Shown in pieces: positions 43,335 through 52,097 of a stretch of DNA of 64,000 bases (position 1 is the first letter of the stretch; each line of letters begins with the position of its first letter). The notes below the pieces were generated by a model. It did not search any database and was not told the DNA's origin. It saw nothing but the letters and a program-made list of their open reading frames with translations. The stretch spans positions 33,269 to 97,268 of the forward strand of contig JAFGDN010000089.1 in the NCBI GenBank assembly GCA_016932095.1, read 5' to 3'. Origin of the DNA: Sedimentisphaerales bacterium. Lineage in GTDB: Bacteria; Planctomycetota; Phycisphaerae; Sedimentisphaerales; Anaerobacaceae. Position numbers and translations under genes: made by a program.

Positions 43335-44069
43335 TTATTCCGGGGTCTTTCCCAGCACAAGTATTCTCGAGCAGCTGGGGCAGCGGATGACCTCATCTCT
43401 GGTCATAAGCATATTGACGCTTTCGGCAGTAACGCTCATAAAGCAGCCGCCGCAGGAATAGGCACCGGTTTTCTCTTCGTACTGCTCGATGGTCGCGACT
43501 GCCTCGCCGTCATACGTTTCAGCGACCCTCCTGAAAATCTCCAGCAATTCCCCGGGCACGGCCTTCGCCGCCTCGTCCCACTCACATTGAATCTGGTCTA
43601 TTTCGGCCTGGTGTTTTGTCGCTGACTGCTCTGATTCTTTACGGACCTGTTCGAGCTTTGCCTTTTGCTCATCTATCTGCTGCTGAAGCTTCTGACATTC
43701 CGCCTGGTCAACCTCGATATTCTTCATCAGATCCAGGATTTGCGACTCAATCTTCGAGTTGTCCGCCCGCGTTGTATTTAGCTGCGTTAAAACCGCGGCG
43801 TATTCCTTGTTTGTCCTTGCTGAATTCAATGACGCCCTTAGCTTTGTAATATCCTCGTCTCTTGTTTTAAGCTCCAGCTCGAGACGGTCCGACTGGATAG
43901 TCGTTAGCTGAACTTCCTCTTTTTTGGCTTCGAGCGCGTTTTGAAGGGTTCTAATCTGATTTTCCTGTATGATGACGTTTCTTCTGCATCTGGCGAGCTT
44001 GGCTTTGGCCGCCCTGAGGCGGTTCTCAACACTTTGAAGCTTTATTAGTGCTTCTAATACCGAACCCAT
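43335..44069 (-). CDS. coiled-coil protein with C4 zinc ribbon (DUF164-like)
   Basis: 244 residues: long antiparallel-type coiled coil (about 5-190) ending in a zinc ribbon (YSCGGCFMSVTAE, then IRCPSCSRIL). The family is widespread; in actinobacteria I recall it next to an RNase H fusion gene and a Nif3-like gene. Here it precedes the RNase H-PurN fusion by 32 bases, repeating that association. Function unknown, with a nucleic-acid role proposed. GAAAGG lies upstream of ATG 44069. Confidence 0.82.
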   Translation of the reverse strand: MGSVLEALIKLQSVENRLRAAKAKLARCRRNVIIQENQIRTLQNALEAKKEEVQLTTIQSDRLELELKTRDEDITKLRASLNSARTNKEYAAVLTQLNTTRADNSKIESQILDLMKNIEVDQAECQKLQQQIDEQKAKLEQVRKESEQSATKHQAEIDQIQCEWDEAAKAVPGELLEIFRRVAETYDGEAVATIEQYEEKTGAYSCGGCFMSVTAESVNMLMTRDEVIRCPSCSRILVLGKTPE

Positions 44070-44164
44070 CTATTACCTTTCAAAACAGCATATCAGATTA
44101 GATTTCAAATCCGGAATTATGCACTTTTTTTCAAGCCCTGCAACTGGTTTTTGTAAGAATTTTG

Positions 44165-44271
44165 CCCAGCACCTATTTTGAGAAAAACAGCTTCTGTTAC
44201 AATCGAGGGTCCGTTTCGTCAAAGAACCTAAAGAAGGCCGCGAAAGCCGATTCCTCAAAACAGGTGCTGGG
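44165..44271. repeat. long inverted repeat, possible hairpin or MITE-like element
   Basis: CCCAGCACCTATTTTGAG (44165-44182) and CTCAAAACAGGTGCTGGG (44254-44271) are reverse complements with one mismatch, 71 bases apart. The right arm abuts the stop codon of the small Cys protein gene (44272). It could be an RNA hairpin in the operon or a small mobile element. Confidence 0.6.
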
Positions 44272-44478
44272 TCAGAAATGCGCCTCTCCGCACCAGCAAT
44301 CATCGGCGGTAACCGGGAAGCCCCGTTTGGATGCCTCACAAAACGTATGGTAAACAAGGCCGGTGAAAAATACCATTGGCGGGTATCTGCGGCATTCACC
44401 CTTATGAATCCCGGCGTTCTGTTCCGAGAGCCGATTCCACCATTTACAATCCCTGCAAAACGTGTAAGTGTGCTTCAT
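44272..44478 (-). CDS. small Cys-rich probable zinc-binding protein
   Basis: 68 residues with six cysteines: CRDCKWW near 8-14, GECRRYPP near 28-35, FCEA and DCWCGE near the end. The spacing suggests one or two metal sites. AAGGGGAG lies six bases before ATG 44478, a strong ribosome site. Similar short CxxCxxW/CRRYPP proteins occur in planctomycetes as I recall, with no known function. It is followed at once by an inverted repeat and then by the zinc-ribbon gene. Confidence 0.65.
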   Translation of the reverse strand: MKHTYTFCRDCKWWNRLSEQNAGIHKGECRRYPPMVFFTGLVYHTFCEASKRGFPVTADDCWCGEAHF

Positions 44479-44558
44479 AACTTCTCCCCTTCATACAGGT
44501 TTTGAGTAGTATTTGGTTAAAAACAGCTTAAAACTCAACACTTATGACTCAAAACTTC

Positions 44559-44861
44559 TCAAAAATCGCCTTTGCAGAGCCGTTCAATATCCCTCGCTAC
44601 GATGTCCGCAATGACCGGGTCCCACTGAGATGTAAAAGATTGTGCGAAAGACGGTTGTTTTTCTTCCGTCCTCTGTCCTCTGTCTTCTGTCGATGGTCTC
44701 TGCCTGCGGGCCGCCGTCAGCCGGCGCTGCTCGGCCATAATGTCATCAGCCAGGTTGAACTGGGGGATATCGCTCAGCGATTCATCTTCGCCAACGGCTG
44801 GTTCACTGGGCCGATTTGGTATAACGTCCCACGCTCGCAGAATATTATCCTTCTCAGTCAT
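44559..44861 (-). CDS. small protein of unknown function with repeat-encoded insert
   Basis: 100 residues. The ends look gene-like (TEKDNILRAWDVIPNRP at the start; FTSQWDPVIADIVARDIERL at the end). The middle (RRQRPSTEDRGQRTEEKQ) is encoded by a dispersed repeat. The ATG at 44861 has GGAT upstream. First gene after a terminator on this strand, so it probably starts the operon that runs to 41739. Confidence 0.5.
   Translation of the reverse strand: MTEKDNILRAWDVIPNRPSEPAVGEDESLSDIPQFNLADDIMAEQRRLTAARRQRPSTEDRGQRTEEKQPSFAQSFTSQWDPVIADIVARDIERLCKGDF
44661..44692 (-). repeat. GACAGAAGACAGAGGACAG dispersed repeat inside a small gene
   Basis: Read on the minus strand as CGACAGAAGACAGAGGACAG and on, encoding STEDRGQRTE. 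Related to the insert in mod at 8077-8110. Confidence 0.65.
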
Positions 44862-44955
44862 TTTTCATCCAACCGGGTGGTCAGCTTATCTATTTTAACA
44901 CTCACATGGACAAGATTCAAGTTAATTGAAATGGAATCGCTGATGGTTTTTGCGG

Positions 44956-44992
44956 GGGAAAAAATGAGGGCCTGCCCTCCATGCAGGCCCTC
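44956..44992 (-). terminator. rho-independent terminator after the M16 peptidase genes
   Basis: On the minus strand GAGGGCCTG, nine-base loop, CAGGCCCTC, then ATTTTTT. Nine perfect stem pairs. It lies 146 bases downstream of the second peptidase gene. Confidence 0.8.
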
Positions 44993-45137
44993 GCAGGAAT
45001 CAATCAAGCTGATTATTCACTCAGTTCCTCTTCGGCCTCTTTCGAGGGCGACTTAACCAGTGATTTTTGGTTTTCGGCTCAATTGCTGTAAAAAAGAGTT
45101 TGGTTTGCTTTAGCCGGCCCTGCAAAAGACAAGTTTT

Positions 45138-46364
45138 TTAGCCGTTTTTGGCAGGAGCCAGTGAGAATTGTGCGAATTCGCTTAAGGGGTATTCTTTTAT
45201 GAGGGCGTTAATATCGGCGACGGCAACGGCTTTTATCGAGGAGACATCCTGCTCAATTGTGCGATACTGGCGCAGGTAAGTCCAATTGAAGCCCAAATCG
45301 ACCAGCCGGCCCATCGGCAGCTCATTTTTTATCACAAGCGCGCTTAAAACCTTATTTTTTGCCATTTTCAGCTCGTTTTCAGTCACGCCTGCCTTCGTCG
45401 CTTCCGCGAATATCCTGCCGACTATTTCCATTGCCTTGTTCGCGTTTTCGCTGCTGCATCGAATGTAGGTAAAATTCGCGCCGGCACCGTCCATCGGGGA
45501 ATATTCCATCGAGGCGGTTTCGACTATTGCCTTATCGACAAGCTCCCAGAAAAACCGCGAGCCGACGCTGTCGCCGATAATCATACTCAAAAGCGACGCC
45601 GCGAACCGTTGTGTGTCCTGTGCGCTTACAGACGGGCTTATCAAGCAAATATGCTCGCGGGCGAGGTTGGCTTTTTCGAGACGTTCTTTGGCGCGTGTGC
45701 CGCGAGTATCAGAGAGTTTTCTGTCGATGTCCCGGCTTTCCCAGGCGGCGCAGCCGGTTTCGATTACGTTGCGAATCTCGTCCCAGTCGAAGTTGCCTGC
45801 GAAAGCCGCAATCATATTATTCGGGGCGTATCTGCTCGTGAAATATTCCCGCATCTGTTCGGCGGTCAACGCTTCGATACTTTGAACGCTGCCTAAAACG
45901 CTGTTGCCGCAGGGATGACCGCCGAAGTAAAGCGTCCTGCACCTGTCAAGCACATCGTAGCTGGGCTGGTCCTTATACATAGCGATTTCTTCTTTGATGA
46001 CCTGCTTTTCGATATTGAAGTCCTCTGTTCGTAAGGCAGGTCTCATCATTTCAATCCAGAGTTTGGTTATTTCCACGAGGTATTCCGGCAAAAGCGCAGC
46101 CCAAAAAATGGTGTTCTCCTCGCTGGTAAAGGCGTTGTATTGAGCGCCGGTCCTGTCGAATGCCTCGTTTACCTCGAATGGGCTGAGCTTAACGGTGCCC
46201 TTAAAGACCATATGTTCGAGAAAATGCGACACCCCGTTTATTTGGGGATTTTCGTCGCGTGCGCCCGTTCTGACGAAAAAACCGACAGCCGACGATTTGG
46301 CGCTTTTATTCACCTCGCCTATGACCGTCAGGCCGTTTTTCAGCTTGTTAACCTTGAATTCCAT
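45138..46364 (-). CDS. M16 family zinc metallopeptidase (active subunit)
   Basis: 408 residues. Zinc motif H47-F-L-E50-H51 in GVSHFLEHMVFKGT, with the downstream Glu in the ENTIFWAALLPEYL region. Both halves of an M16 processing-peptidase fold are present. No signal peptide, so cytoplasmic or non-classical. Paired with an upstream gene that lacks the zinc motif, seven bases away, matching two-subunit M16 enzymes. It probably cleaves small peptides or misfolded fragments. Confidence 0.9.
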   Translation of the reverse strand: MEFKVNKLKNGLTVIGEVNKSAKSSAVGFFVRTGARDENPQINGVSHFLEHMVFKGTVKLSPFEVNEAFDRTGAQYNAFTSEENTIFWAALLPEYLVEITKLWIEMMRPALRTEDFNIEKQVIKEEIAMYKDQPSYDVLDRCRTLYFGGHPCGNSVLGSVQSIEALTAEQMREYFTSRYAPNNMIAAFAGNFDWDEIRNVIETGCAAWESRDIDRKLSDTRGTRAKERLEKANLAREHICLISPSVSAQDTQRFAASLLSMIIGDSVGSRFFWELVDKAIVETASMEYSPMDGAGANFTYIRCSSENANKAMEIVGRIFAEATKAGVTENELKMAKNKVLSALVIKNELPMGRLVDLGFNWTYLRQYRTIEQDVSSIKAVAVADINALIKEYPLSEFAQFSLAPAKNG

Positions 46365-46371
46365 ACCGCTA

Positions 46372-47604
46372 CTATCCGACTTTTATCTCTTTGGGGCCTA
46401 TTGTTACGACCGTAAAATCCTTGAATCTGTTTTTGCGCAGGCAATTCAATACCGAATCCACACTCGTTTTATTGATTTCATTTTTGATTTCATCGAGGGT
46501 CCGAACCCTGCCGAGCATATAAAAATCAGTTGCAATCGCCCCGGCCCTGCTGCTTGATGATTCGCTCTGCAGAATCAGCGATGATTTCAGGCCGACCTTA
46601 GCCCGCTGGAGTTCTTCTTCGCTGATGCCGTCGGCCAGTCGATTAAATTCATTGATTATCACGTCGAAGGTCTGCTGCGCCTTATCCGGCGTTGTTCCCG
46701 CGTAACAGGCGATGCCTGCCGCCTCTTTCAAGGCGTGATACTGCGCCCCGACCGCGTAGCAAAGCCCGCGTTTTTCCCTTACCTCGGTAAACAGCCGTGC
46801 CCCCATTCCGCCCGAAAGCATTCCCACCGCAACGCGAACGTTATAGTAATCCTTGTCCGTGATTTTGACCGTCGGCGTCATCAGGCCGATATGAACCTGG
46901 GCGCCTTCGTTTTGAATATGCTTGTATTTCCCGCCCTTCGGGCCGATTCTCAATGTCTTTGCGGTCTTTTTGCCGGCTTTGCCGAAGAGGCCTTCAATCT
47001 GTTTTTTAACTGCGGTGAAATCATATTTTCCGGCGACCGTAAAAATCATACGCGAAGGATTGAAATTGTTCGCCGCAAGTTTTCTGGTAAGCTCAGGCGT
47101 CAGTTTCTCAAGCTGGCCGATTTCACCCACGGTGCTTCTGCCGAGGGGTTGAGGATAAAACCGTTCGCGAAGTTTTATCATCACTTTTTGCCGGGGGTGG
47201 TCATCAAGCCCTTTGACGCCGTCGATTACGAGCTGCTTTGCCGGGGTGAACTGCCCGTCGGTTAACCTGGGTTTCAGAATAATATCGCCGTATAATTCAA
47301 TCGCCGCTGACAGGTTACCGGCCTCCAGGGCCGCACCGATTGTTATATGGGCGGTATCGACACCGCCAGAACGCTGAAGCCCCAGCCCGTCGAGGGCGTC
47401 GCCCAATTGCCTGTTGTCCTTATCCCCCGCCCCCCTGAATATCCAGTCGGTTATCACGTTGGCGGCCCCGCAACAGCCCTCAGGCATAACGGCTGCGCCT
47501 GCCGGCAGCATAAAACCAAACGCCACCGACTCAACGTTATCCATCCGCTCGCCGAGCAGCACCATACCGTTTTTCATCCTGTGTTTGTCTATTTTTTGTC
47601 CCAT
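46372..47604 (-). CDS. M16 family peptidase-like protein (non-catalytic partner)
   Basis: 410 residues from ATG 47604 (AAGG upstream; the frame is open to 47643). The position of HxxEH is taken by GAANVITDWIF, so zinc catalysis is lost, but the C-terminal GGMGARLFTEVREKRGLCYAV substrate-binding motif is intact. This is the usual division between catalytic and substrate-binding subunits. First gene of the pair. Confidence 0.87.
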   Translation of the reverse strand: MGQKIDKHRMKNGMVLLGERMDNVESVAFGFMLPAGAAVMPEGCCGAANVITDWIFRGAGDKDNRQLGDALDGLGLQRSGGVDTAHITIGAALEAGNLSAAIELYGDIILKPRLTDGQFTPAKQLVIDGVKGLDDHPRQKVMIKLRERFYPQPLGRSTVGEIGQLEKLTPELTRKLAANNFNPSRMIFTVAGKYDFTAVKKQIEGLFGKAGKKTAKTLRIGPKGGKYKHIQNEGAQVHIGLMTPTVKITDKDYYNVRVAVGMLSGGMGARLFTEVREKRGLCYAVGAQYHALKEAAGIACYAGTTPDKAQQTFDVIINEFNRLADGISEEELQRAKVGLKSSLILQSESSSSRAGAIATDFYMLGRVRTLDEIKNEINKTSVDSVLNCLRKNRFKDFTVVTIGPKEIKVG

Positions 47605-47736
47605 ATTCAGGGGCCTTAAAAGAACCGGTGATTCTAACAACAAATCGGCCGCCTTTCAAATACGAAAATTGCAAACTGTGGCTGCATAGGGTATATTATG
47701 CACGAACTGAGTTTATAAGTAGAGAAAGGGAATGTT

Positions 47737-49056
47737 ATGCTTAAAAAAATGATGAATTTTCTGAAAACCGACTTATGGCGATTGCGCTCGAAAGACCATT
47801 CGAGGAGCAAATGGTTTCTTATCCGCATTTTACGAATAATAGCCGTTGCCTTCCGCGGCTTCGACGAAAACAAGTGTATGTTCAGAGCCTCGGCGCTCAC
47901 TTTTTATACCCTGCTTTCGATAGTGCCTATTGTCGCCCTGATGTTCGGGATAGCCAAGGGATTCGGCCTGCAGAAACAGGTTGAGACGCAGCTTTTGGCG
48001 AGAATGCAGGGGCAGCAGGAAGTTATTACGAAAGTCATCGATTTTGCCAACTCCCTCCTTGACAATACAAGCGGAGGGGTTATCGCTGGTATCGGTGTTG
48101 CCTTTTTATTCTGGGCTATTATCAAAGTTCTGAGTCACGTTGAAAACTCGTTCAATGATATCTGGGGAGTCGTAAAGCCGCGTGGCTTTGGGAGAAAGTT
48201 CGGTGATTATCTGTCCATAATACTTGTCTGCCCCATCCTGCTGGTCCTGGCCGGAAGTATGAACGTTTTCATAAGCAGTCAGATTCAAACTATGACCGAA
48301 AAATTTCCGTTCCTGCAGAATTTTGGACCGGCTTTTTGGCTTCTGTTTAAGCTGTTTCCCTATTGCACCCTTTGGGTTGCCTTCACATTTATCTTTATGT
48401 TTATGCCAAATACCAAGGTAAAGTTCACGTCCGCACTTATTGGCGGCATCGTGGCGGGCACGATTTTTCAGCTTGTTCAGTGGGCTTATATAACCTTTCA
48501 AATCGGCGTTGCCAAGTACGGGGCGATTTACGGCAGCTTCGCGGCCCTGCCTTTGTTTTTAATCTGGCTGCAAACAAGCTGGCTTATAGTCCTGTTCGGC
48601 GCCGAGGTGTCGTTTGCGCATCAAAACGTCGAGACGTATGAGTTCGAGCCGGACTGCCTTTCCGTCAGCCTGTCCTTCAAGATGCTCCTGTCATTGCTTA
48701 TTACGCAGCGACTTGTAAAGAGATTCCGTGACGGTGAAAAACCCAGCGACCCTTCCCGGCTTTCACAGGAGCTGGAAATACCGATTCGCTTGGTCAGGCA
48801 GCTTTTATATGAGCTGGCAGAGTCGGGGGTATTGTCGGAGGTAAGAAACGGCCAGGACAAGGAGCTTGCCTATCAGCCGGCCATCGATATCGATAAAATC
48901 ACCGTGAAATTCGTAATCGACCACCTCGAAAAACGAGGCACTTCCGACATACCGATTGCACCGTTTGGCGAATTTGACAAACTCGCCGATTGCATGAAGC
49001 AGTTCAGCGAGGCATTGGAAAAATCGCCTGGGAACGTGTTGTTGAAAAATTTGTAA
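47737..49056 (+). CDS. YihY/BrkB family membrane protein with C-terminal winged helix
   Basis: 439 residues. Six membrane helices between 45 and 290 with the family blocks FRASALTFYTLLSIVPIVALMFG, FFLWAII-like AFLFWAIIKVLSHVENSFNDIWGV and YGSFAALPLFLIWLQTSWLIVLFGAEVSFA. The cytoplasmic tail (300-439) contains a winged-helix-like part (SRLSQELEIPIRLVRQLLYELAESGVLSEV). The transport or envelope role of the family is not settled. AAAGGGAA lies upstream of the ATG. Convergent with the next gene, three bases apart. Confidence 0.88.
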   Translation: MLKKMMNFLKTDLWRLRSKDHSRSKWFLIRILRIIAVAFRGFDENKCMFRASALTFYTLLSIVPIVALMFGIAKGFGLQKQVETQLLARMQGQQEVITKVIDFANSLLDNTSGGVIAGIGVAFLFWAIIKVLSHVENSFNDIWGVVKPRGFGRKFGDYLSIILVCPILLVLAGSMNVFISSQIQTMTEKFPFLQNFGPAFWLLFKLFPYCTLWVAFTFIFMFMPNTKVKFTSALIGGIVAGTIFQLVQWAYITFQIGVAKYGAIYGSFAALPLFLIWLQTSWLIVLFGAEVSFAHQNVETYEFEPDCLSVSLSFKMLLSLLITQRLVKRFRDGEKPSDPSRLSQELEIPIRLVRQLLYELAESGVLSEVRNGQDKELAYQPAIDIDKITVKFVIDHLEKRGTSDIPIAPFGEFDKLADCMKQFSEALEKSPGNVLLKNL

Positions 49057-49059
49057 TCC

Positions 49060-49911
49060 TTATTTTTCCGGCGGTTTCGGTTTGTTCGGGTCTTCTTTTT
49101 TACCTCCGAGAAGCCCGGTAAAACCGTCGATTACACCCTTGCCGACATCGGCCGTTTTTTCGAGCGCTTTTTGGCCTCCCTGCACAGCGGTCTTGCCGAT
49201 TTCTACGGTCGTGCCGATAGCCGAGCCGATTCCTTTAACCATATCATCGGGCAACAGGCCGACGCCTTGTTTGGCGATACCGGCGGCCAACGCCCCAAAG
49301 ACCTTGGCTATGAGCGTTCCTATTTTGAGCTTTTTATCGGTTCCGAGGTCGGTCATAGTTATCGTGTCGAGGTTCATACTGAGCGTATCGGCCTTGCCGG
49401 GAATGGGAAGCAGTTTGACCTTGACGTTTGTATTTGTAATCTCAAGCTTGGTAATATTAAGGTTTTTACCTTCTTTTTCTGCCGCTGGTTTTTCCTCGGG
49501 CTTGTCTTCTTTGGGCAGTTTATTGAGTATTTCCTTGAGGTTATTGGTCAGTCCTTTTTGTTCCAGCGTCAGCTTTGTCCCGTCGAGCTCGACAAGCTCT
49601 ATTTTTACAGTATCACTGAAAAGCGAACCAACATTAAGCTTAACAGTGCCTTGGCCAAGCTCCAGAAGTGTTTCGTTGGCATAGCCCTCGGGATTTTTCA
49701 CTACCAGGCCTTCTATTTTAACCTGGCCGCGCAAAATTGACAGGTCTATATCTTTTACAGTAACCGGAACGCCTAAGGTTTTTGACCCAGCGGCTTCAAT
49801 GCCTGTTTTAATCAGGGTGTTGCCTATAAGGAAAAAAACGAGCACAAGGACAGCCAGCAGTACGACTAGCGGAATAAGAACAAAATTTACAATTATTTTT
49901 TTTGCCTTCAT
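49060..49911 (-). CDS. AsmA-like membrane-anchored protein
   Basis: 283 residues. N-terminal membrane anchor (8-30), then TGIEAAGSKTLGVPVTVKDIDLSI and GQVKIEGLVVKNPEGY, the start of an AsmA/DUF748-like beta structure associated with envelope lipid transport. A Lys/Glu-rich patch (about 135-150) interrupts it and the C-terminus is a Gly/Lys-rich tail. Much shorter than classical AsmA. GGGAG precedes the ATG. Confidence 0.65.
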   Translation of the reverse strand: MKAKKIIVNFVLIPLVVLLAVLVLVFFLIGNTLIKTGIEAAGSKTLGVPVTVKDIDLSILRGQVKIEGLVVKNPEGYANETLLELGQGTVKLNVGSLFSDTVKIELVELDGTKLTLEQKGLTNNLKEILNKLPKEDKPEEKPAAEKEGKNLNITKLEITNTNVKVKLLPIPGKADTLSMNLDTITMTDLGTDKKLKIGTLIAKVFGALAAGIAKQGVGLLPDDMVKGIGSAIGTTVEIGKTAVQGGQKALEKTADVGKGVIDGFTGLLGGKKEDPNKPKPPEK

Positions 49912-49945
49912 TTTTTTGCTCCCTAAAAATTTTTAATTATTGCCG

Positions 49946-50695
49946 TCAAAATTTATACATTGTGCCCGCCAAAAATGAAATCACAAAGCTGTTATCAACG
50001 ATGGGGCTTTTGCGAATTTTGCTGTCGAGAAATTGATACGTTGCTCCAGCCATCAGCGTCCATCTCTCGTCCGGATGATATTGTACCCGCAAACCAACAA
50101 ACAAGTTTGTAGAATCACCGATGTGATATACAGGTCTTCCGGCACATGCCTCGTCGGCTCGGATGCCGTAATAATAGTTCGCCAGGTTATTGCTTTTCCA
50201 AATCAGGCCCGTGGATGGCGATACCGTCAGCCTTTCGCAGACAAACGGCTTTGCATAGCCCAGCTTGATTTCCTGCCCGTCATGCTGACCGAGCGTATCA
50301 GTCACAGCGCTGGTCCAGACCGTTCCCCATTCGCCTGTCAGCGTCAATTCACAGCCGGCATCGATAGTCCCGTTGCGGTTGTGCATTCCGTTGAGCCGGC
50401 CGCTATCGTCGGCGTCGTAACCGTCAAATCGTGTTTTGCCTATTATATCGAGCGAGAATCCATCATGAGCCAATAGCCGGTATCCCGCGGCCGCTCCTGA
50501 AATGTAAAAGCGTCCACTGACGAATTTCACCATCGGTATCGGTAAAACGCTCGGCGATATTCCTCTGTAGGGCTTGGTACTTACCACGAGTCCGGGCCCC
50601 AGCAGAAACATCGAATTGCTGTCTTCGGCTGCCCGTGCACAAGCTGTCGAACTGACAAGCAGCAAACAGAATACCATCGATTTTTTATGTATCAT
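49946..50695 (-). CDS. MipA/OmpV-like outer membrane protein
   Basis: 249 residues with a signal peptide (SMVFCLLLVSSTACARA), then GPGLVVSTKPYRGISPSVLPIPMVKF, alternating beta strands, and the final aromatic residue (MYKF) typical of outer membrane barrels. The start overlaps the photolyase stop by 11 bases, so it is translationally coupled, though the functions are unrelated. Confidence 0.75.
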   Translation of the reverse strand: MIHKKSMVFCLLLVSSTACARAAEDSNSMFLLGPGLVVSTKPYRGISPSVLPIPMVKFVSGRFYISGAAAGYRLLAHDGFSLDIIGKTRFDGYDADDSGRLNGMHNRNGTIDAGCELTLTGEWGTVWTSAVTDTLGQHDGQEIKLGYAKPFVCERLTVSPSTGLIWKSNNLANYYYGIRADEACAGRPVYHIGDSTNLFVGLRVQYHPDERWTLMAGATYQFLDSKIRKSPIVDNSFVISFLAGTMYKF

Positions 50696-52055
50696 AGGAA
50701 ACTTTCTTTCCCATCTCCTCTATTTTCCTCACATAAGCGTCTGCGTCAAACTTTCTTTTCAGGCCAGCAGCATTCATATAGCGGATTTTACCAAAAACCG
50801 GTCTCTCAGACCAGGCCCGGTCGTGTTTGCCAAAGCACCACGCAACGCCGGCAAAACCGTCAGCGTCCCGTCCATCAAGCTCGTATTTATTGTTTAGATA
50901 CAGTGCGGTCTTAAACGCCTGTTGCGGATTTTTACTCCACTCGAGAATCTTTTTACCCCAGAACATTCGCATATAGCCGTGCATTTTGCCGGTCAAGACC
51001 ATTTCCTTCTGCGCGGCATTCCAGTATGGGTCGTGCGTTTCGGCGAGTTCAAACTCACGGAGTGTGTAGTTATACTCCCTTTTATCCCGAGCGTGAAAAT
51101 TTAGCGTGCGTTTTGCCCATGCCGGCAGGGCGTCGAAATCATCGTAGCGCTGATTGAACCGGACAAAATTGTGGCTCAACTCTCTGCGGACAATCAGTTC
51201 CTCAAGAAACGCCTCTTTGCCGGGACTATCGGTCTTAAGAACTTCAATGGCAATTTTCATCGGCGAAACCTGGCCGAAGTGCAGGTATGGGCTTAGATTA
51301 GAGATGCAATCCGCATTGGGGTCGTTGCGCTCTTCGGCAAACCTGTCCAGTTTTTTATCAATGAATTCGGCGAGCAGCTTTTTAGCATTTTTTATGCCGC
51401 CGACAAATTTCCCCATCTTTACGCTTCTGTCTATTTTCAGTTTGCCGAGTGCCTTTTCAACGTTTCTGATATCGAAACTGTCAAAGTCACAAGCCGTTGA
51501 TTTAATTTTCAGTTTCACCTGTTGAGGTTTTTTCAGGTAATAATCGAGCTTGGCCGTTATCCTCGGCCGAAACGTTCCCGCCGAGAATTCCTCCTTGAAT
51601 GAAGCCTGCTCGACCGGAACAATCAGGTTTGTCTCGACTTCGAATAAGGGGCAATCGATTTTTTGTGCTACTGCCTGCCGCCATTGCCTCTGAATAAGAA
51701 GCTGTCCCGCGTCAACGATGACAATTGATGCTTTTTTGGCCGCTTCGATAACGGCTGAATCAGGCGATTTTCGCCTTATGACAAGTTTTACATCTCTTTC
51801 TTTTAGGGCGTTTTGGGTTTCCCGAAGGCCTTCGAGCATAAATTTGTAGTGGCGAAAATTGGCCTCCGGGTAATCATCCGTCAGTCCGAATATCAATACA
51901 ACCGGTTGATTAAGCTCGTTTGCCTTCTGTATGGCAAGCTCGAGGGCGTGATTATATTCCGCCCGCTGGGCCGCCTGCATCCAGTAAAGAATATATCTGC
52001 CGCGGCCCTTAACGGGGCGAGTGTTCAGCAATACTATTCTCTCCGGCTCTATCAA
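50685..52055 (-). CDS. phr: class II deoxyribodipyrimidine photolyase
   Basis: 456 residues. Repairs UV cyclobutane dimers with FADH and blue light. Class II features: VLIFGLTDDYPEANFRHYKFMLEGL near 53, the SNLSPYLHFGQVSP block near 262, and GKMHGYMRMFWGKKILEWS followed by NKYELDGRDADGFAGVAWCFGKHDRAW. Start is TTG 52055 with a weak ribosome site. Presence of a photolyase suggests at least occasional light exposure. Confidence 0.93.
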   Translation of the reverse strand: MIEPERIVLLNTRPVKGRGRYILYWMQAAQRAEYNHALELAIQKANELNQPVVLIFGLTDDYPEANFRHYKFMLEGLRETQNALKERDVKLVIRRKSPDSAVIEAAKKASIVIVDAGQLLIQRQWRQAVAQKIDCPLFEVETNLIVPVEQASFKEEFSAGTFRPRITAKLDYYLKKPQQVKLKIKSTACDFDSFDIRNVEKALGKLKIDRSVKMGKFVGGIKNAKKLLAEFIDKKLDRFAEERNDPNADCISNLSPYLHFGQVSPMKIAIEVLKTDSPGKEAFLEELIVRRELSHNFVRFNQRYDDFDALPAWAKRTLNFHARDKREYNYTLREFELAETHDPYWNAAQKEMVLTGKMHGYMRMFWGKKILEWSKNPQQAFKTALYLNNKYELDGRDADGFAGVAWCFGKHDRAWSERPVFGKIRYMNAAGLKRKFDADAYVRKIEEMGKKVSYDT

Positions 52056-52097
52056 TCTATTCTGCCAATCAAGCCCTCGATTGTGTTATAAGGCCCA

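Noticed and set aside
45013..45078. minus-strand coding-like tail (KSLVKSPSKEAEEELSE) before the terminator
   Set aside because: A stop codon at 45079-45081 lies directly upstream and no start codon follows, so it cannot be translated alone.
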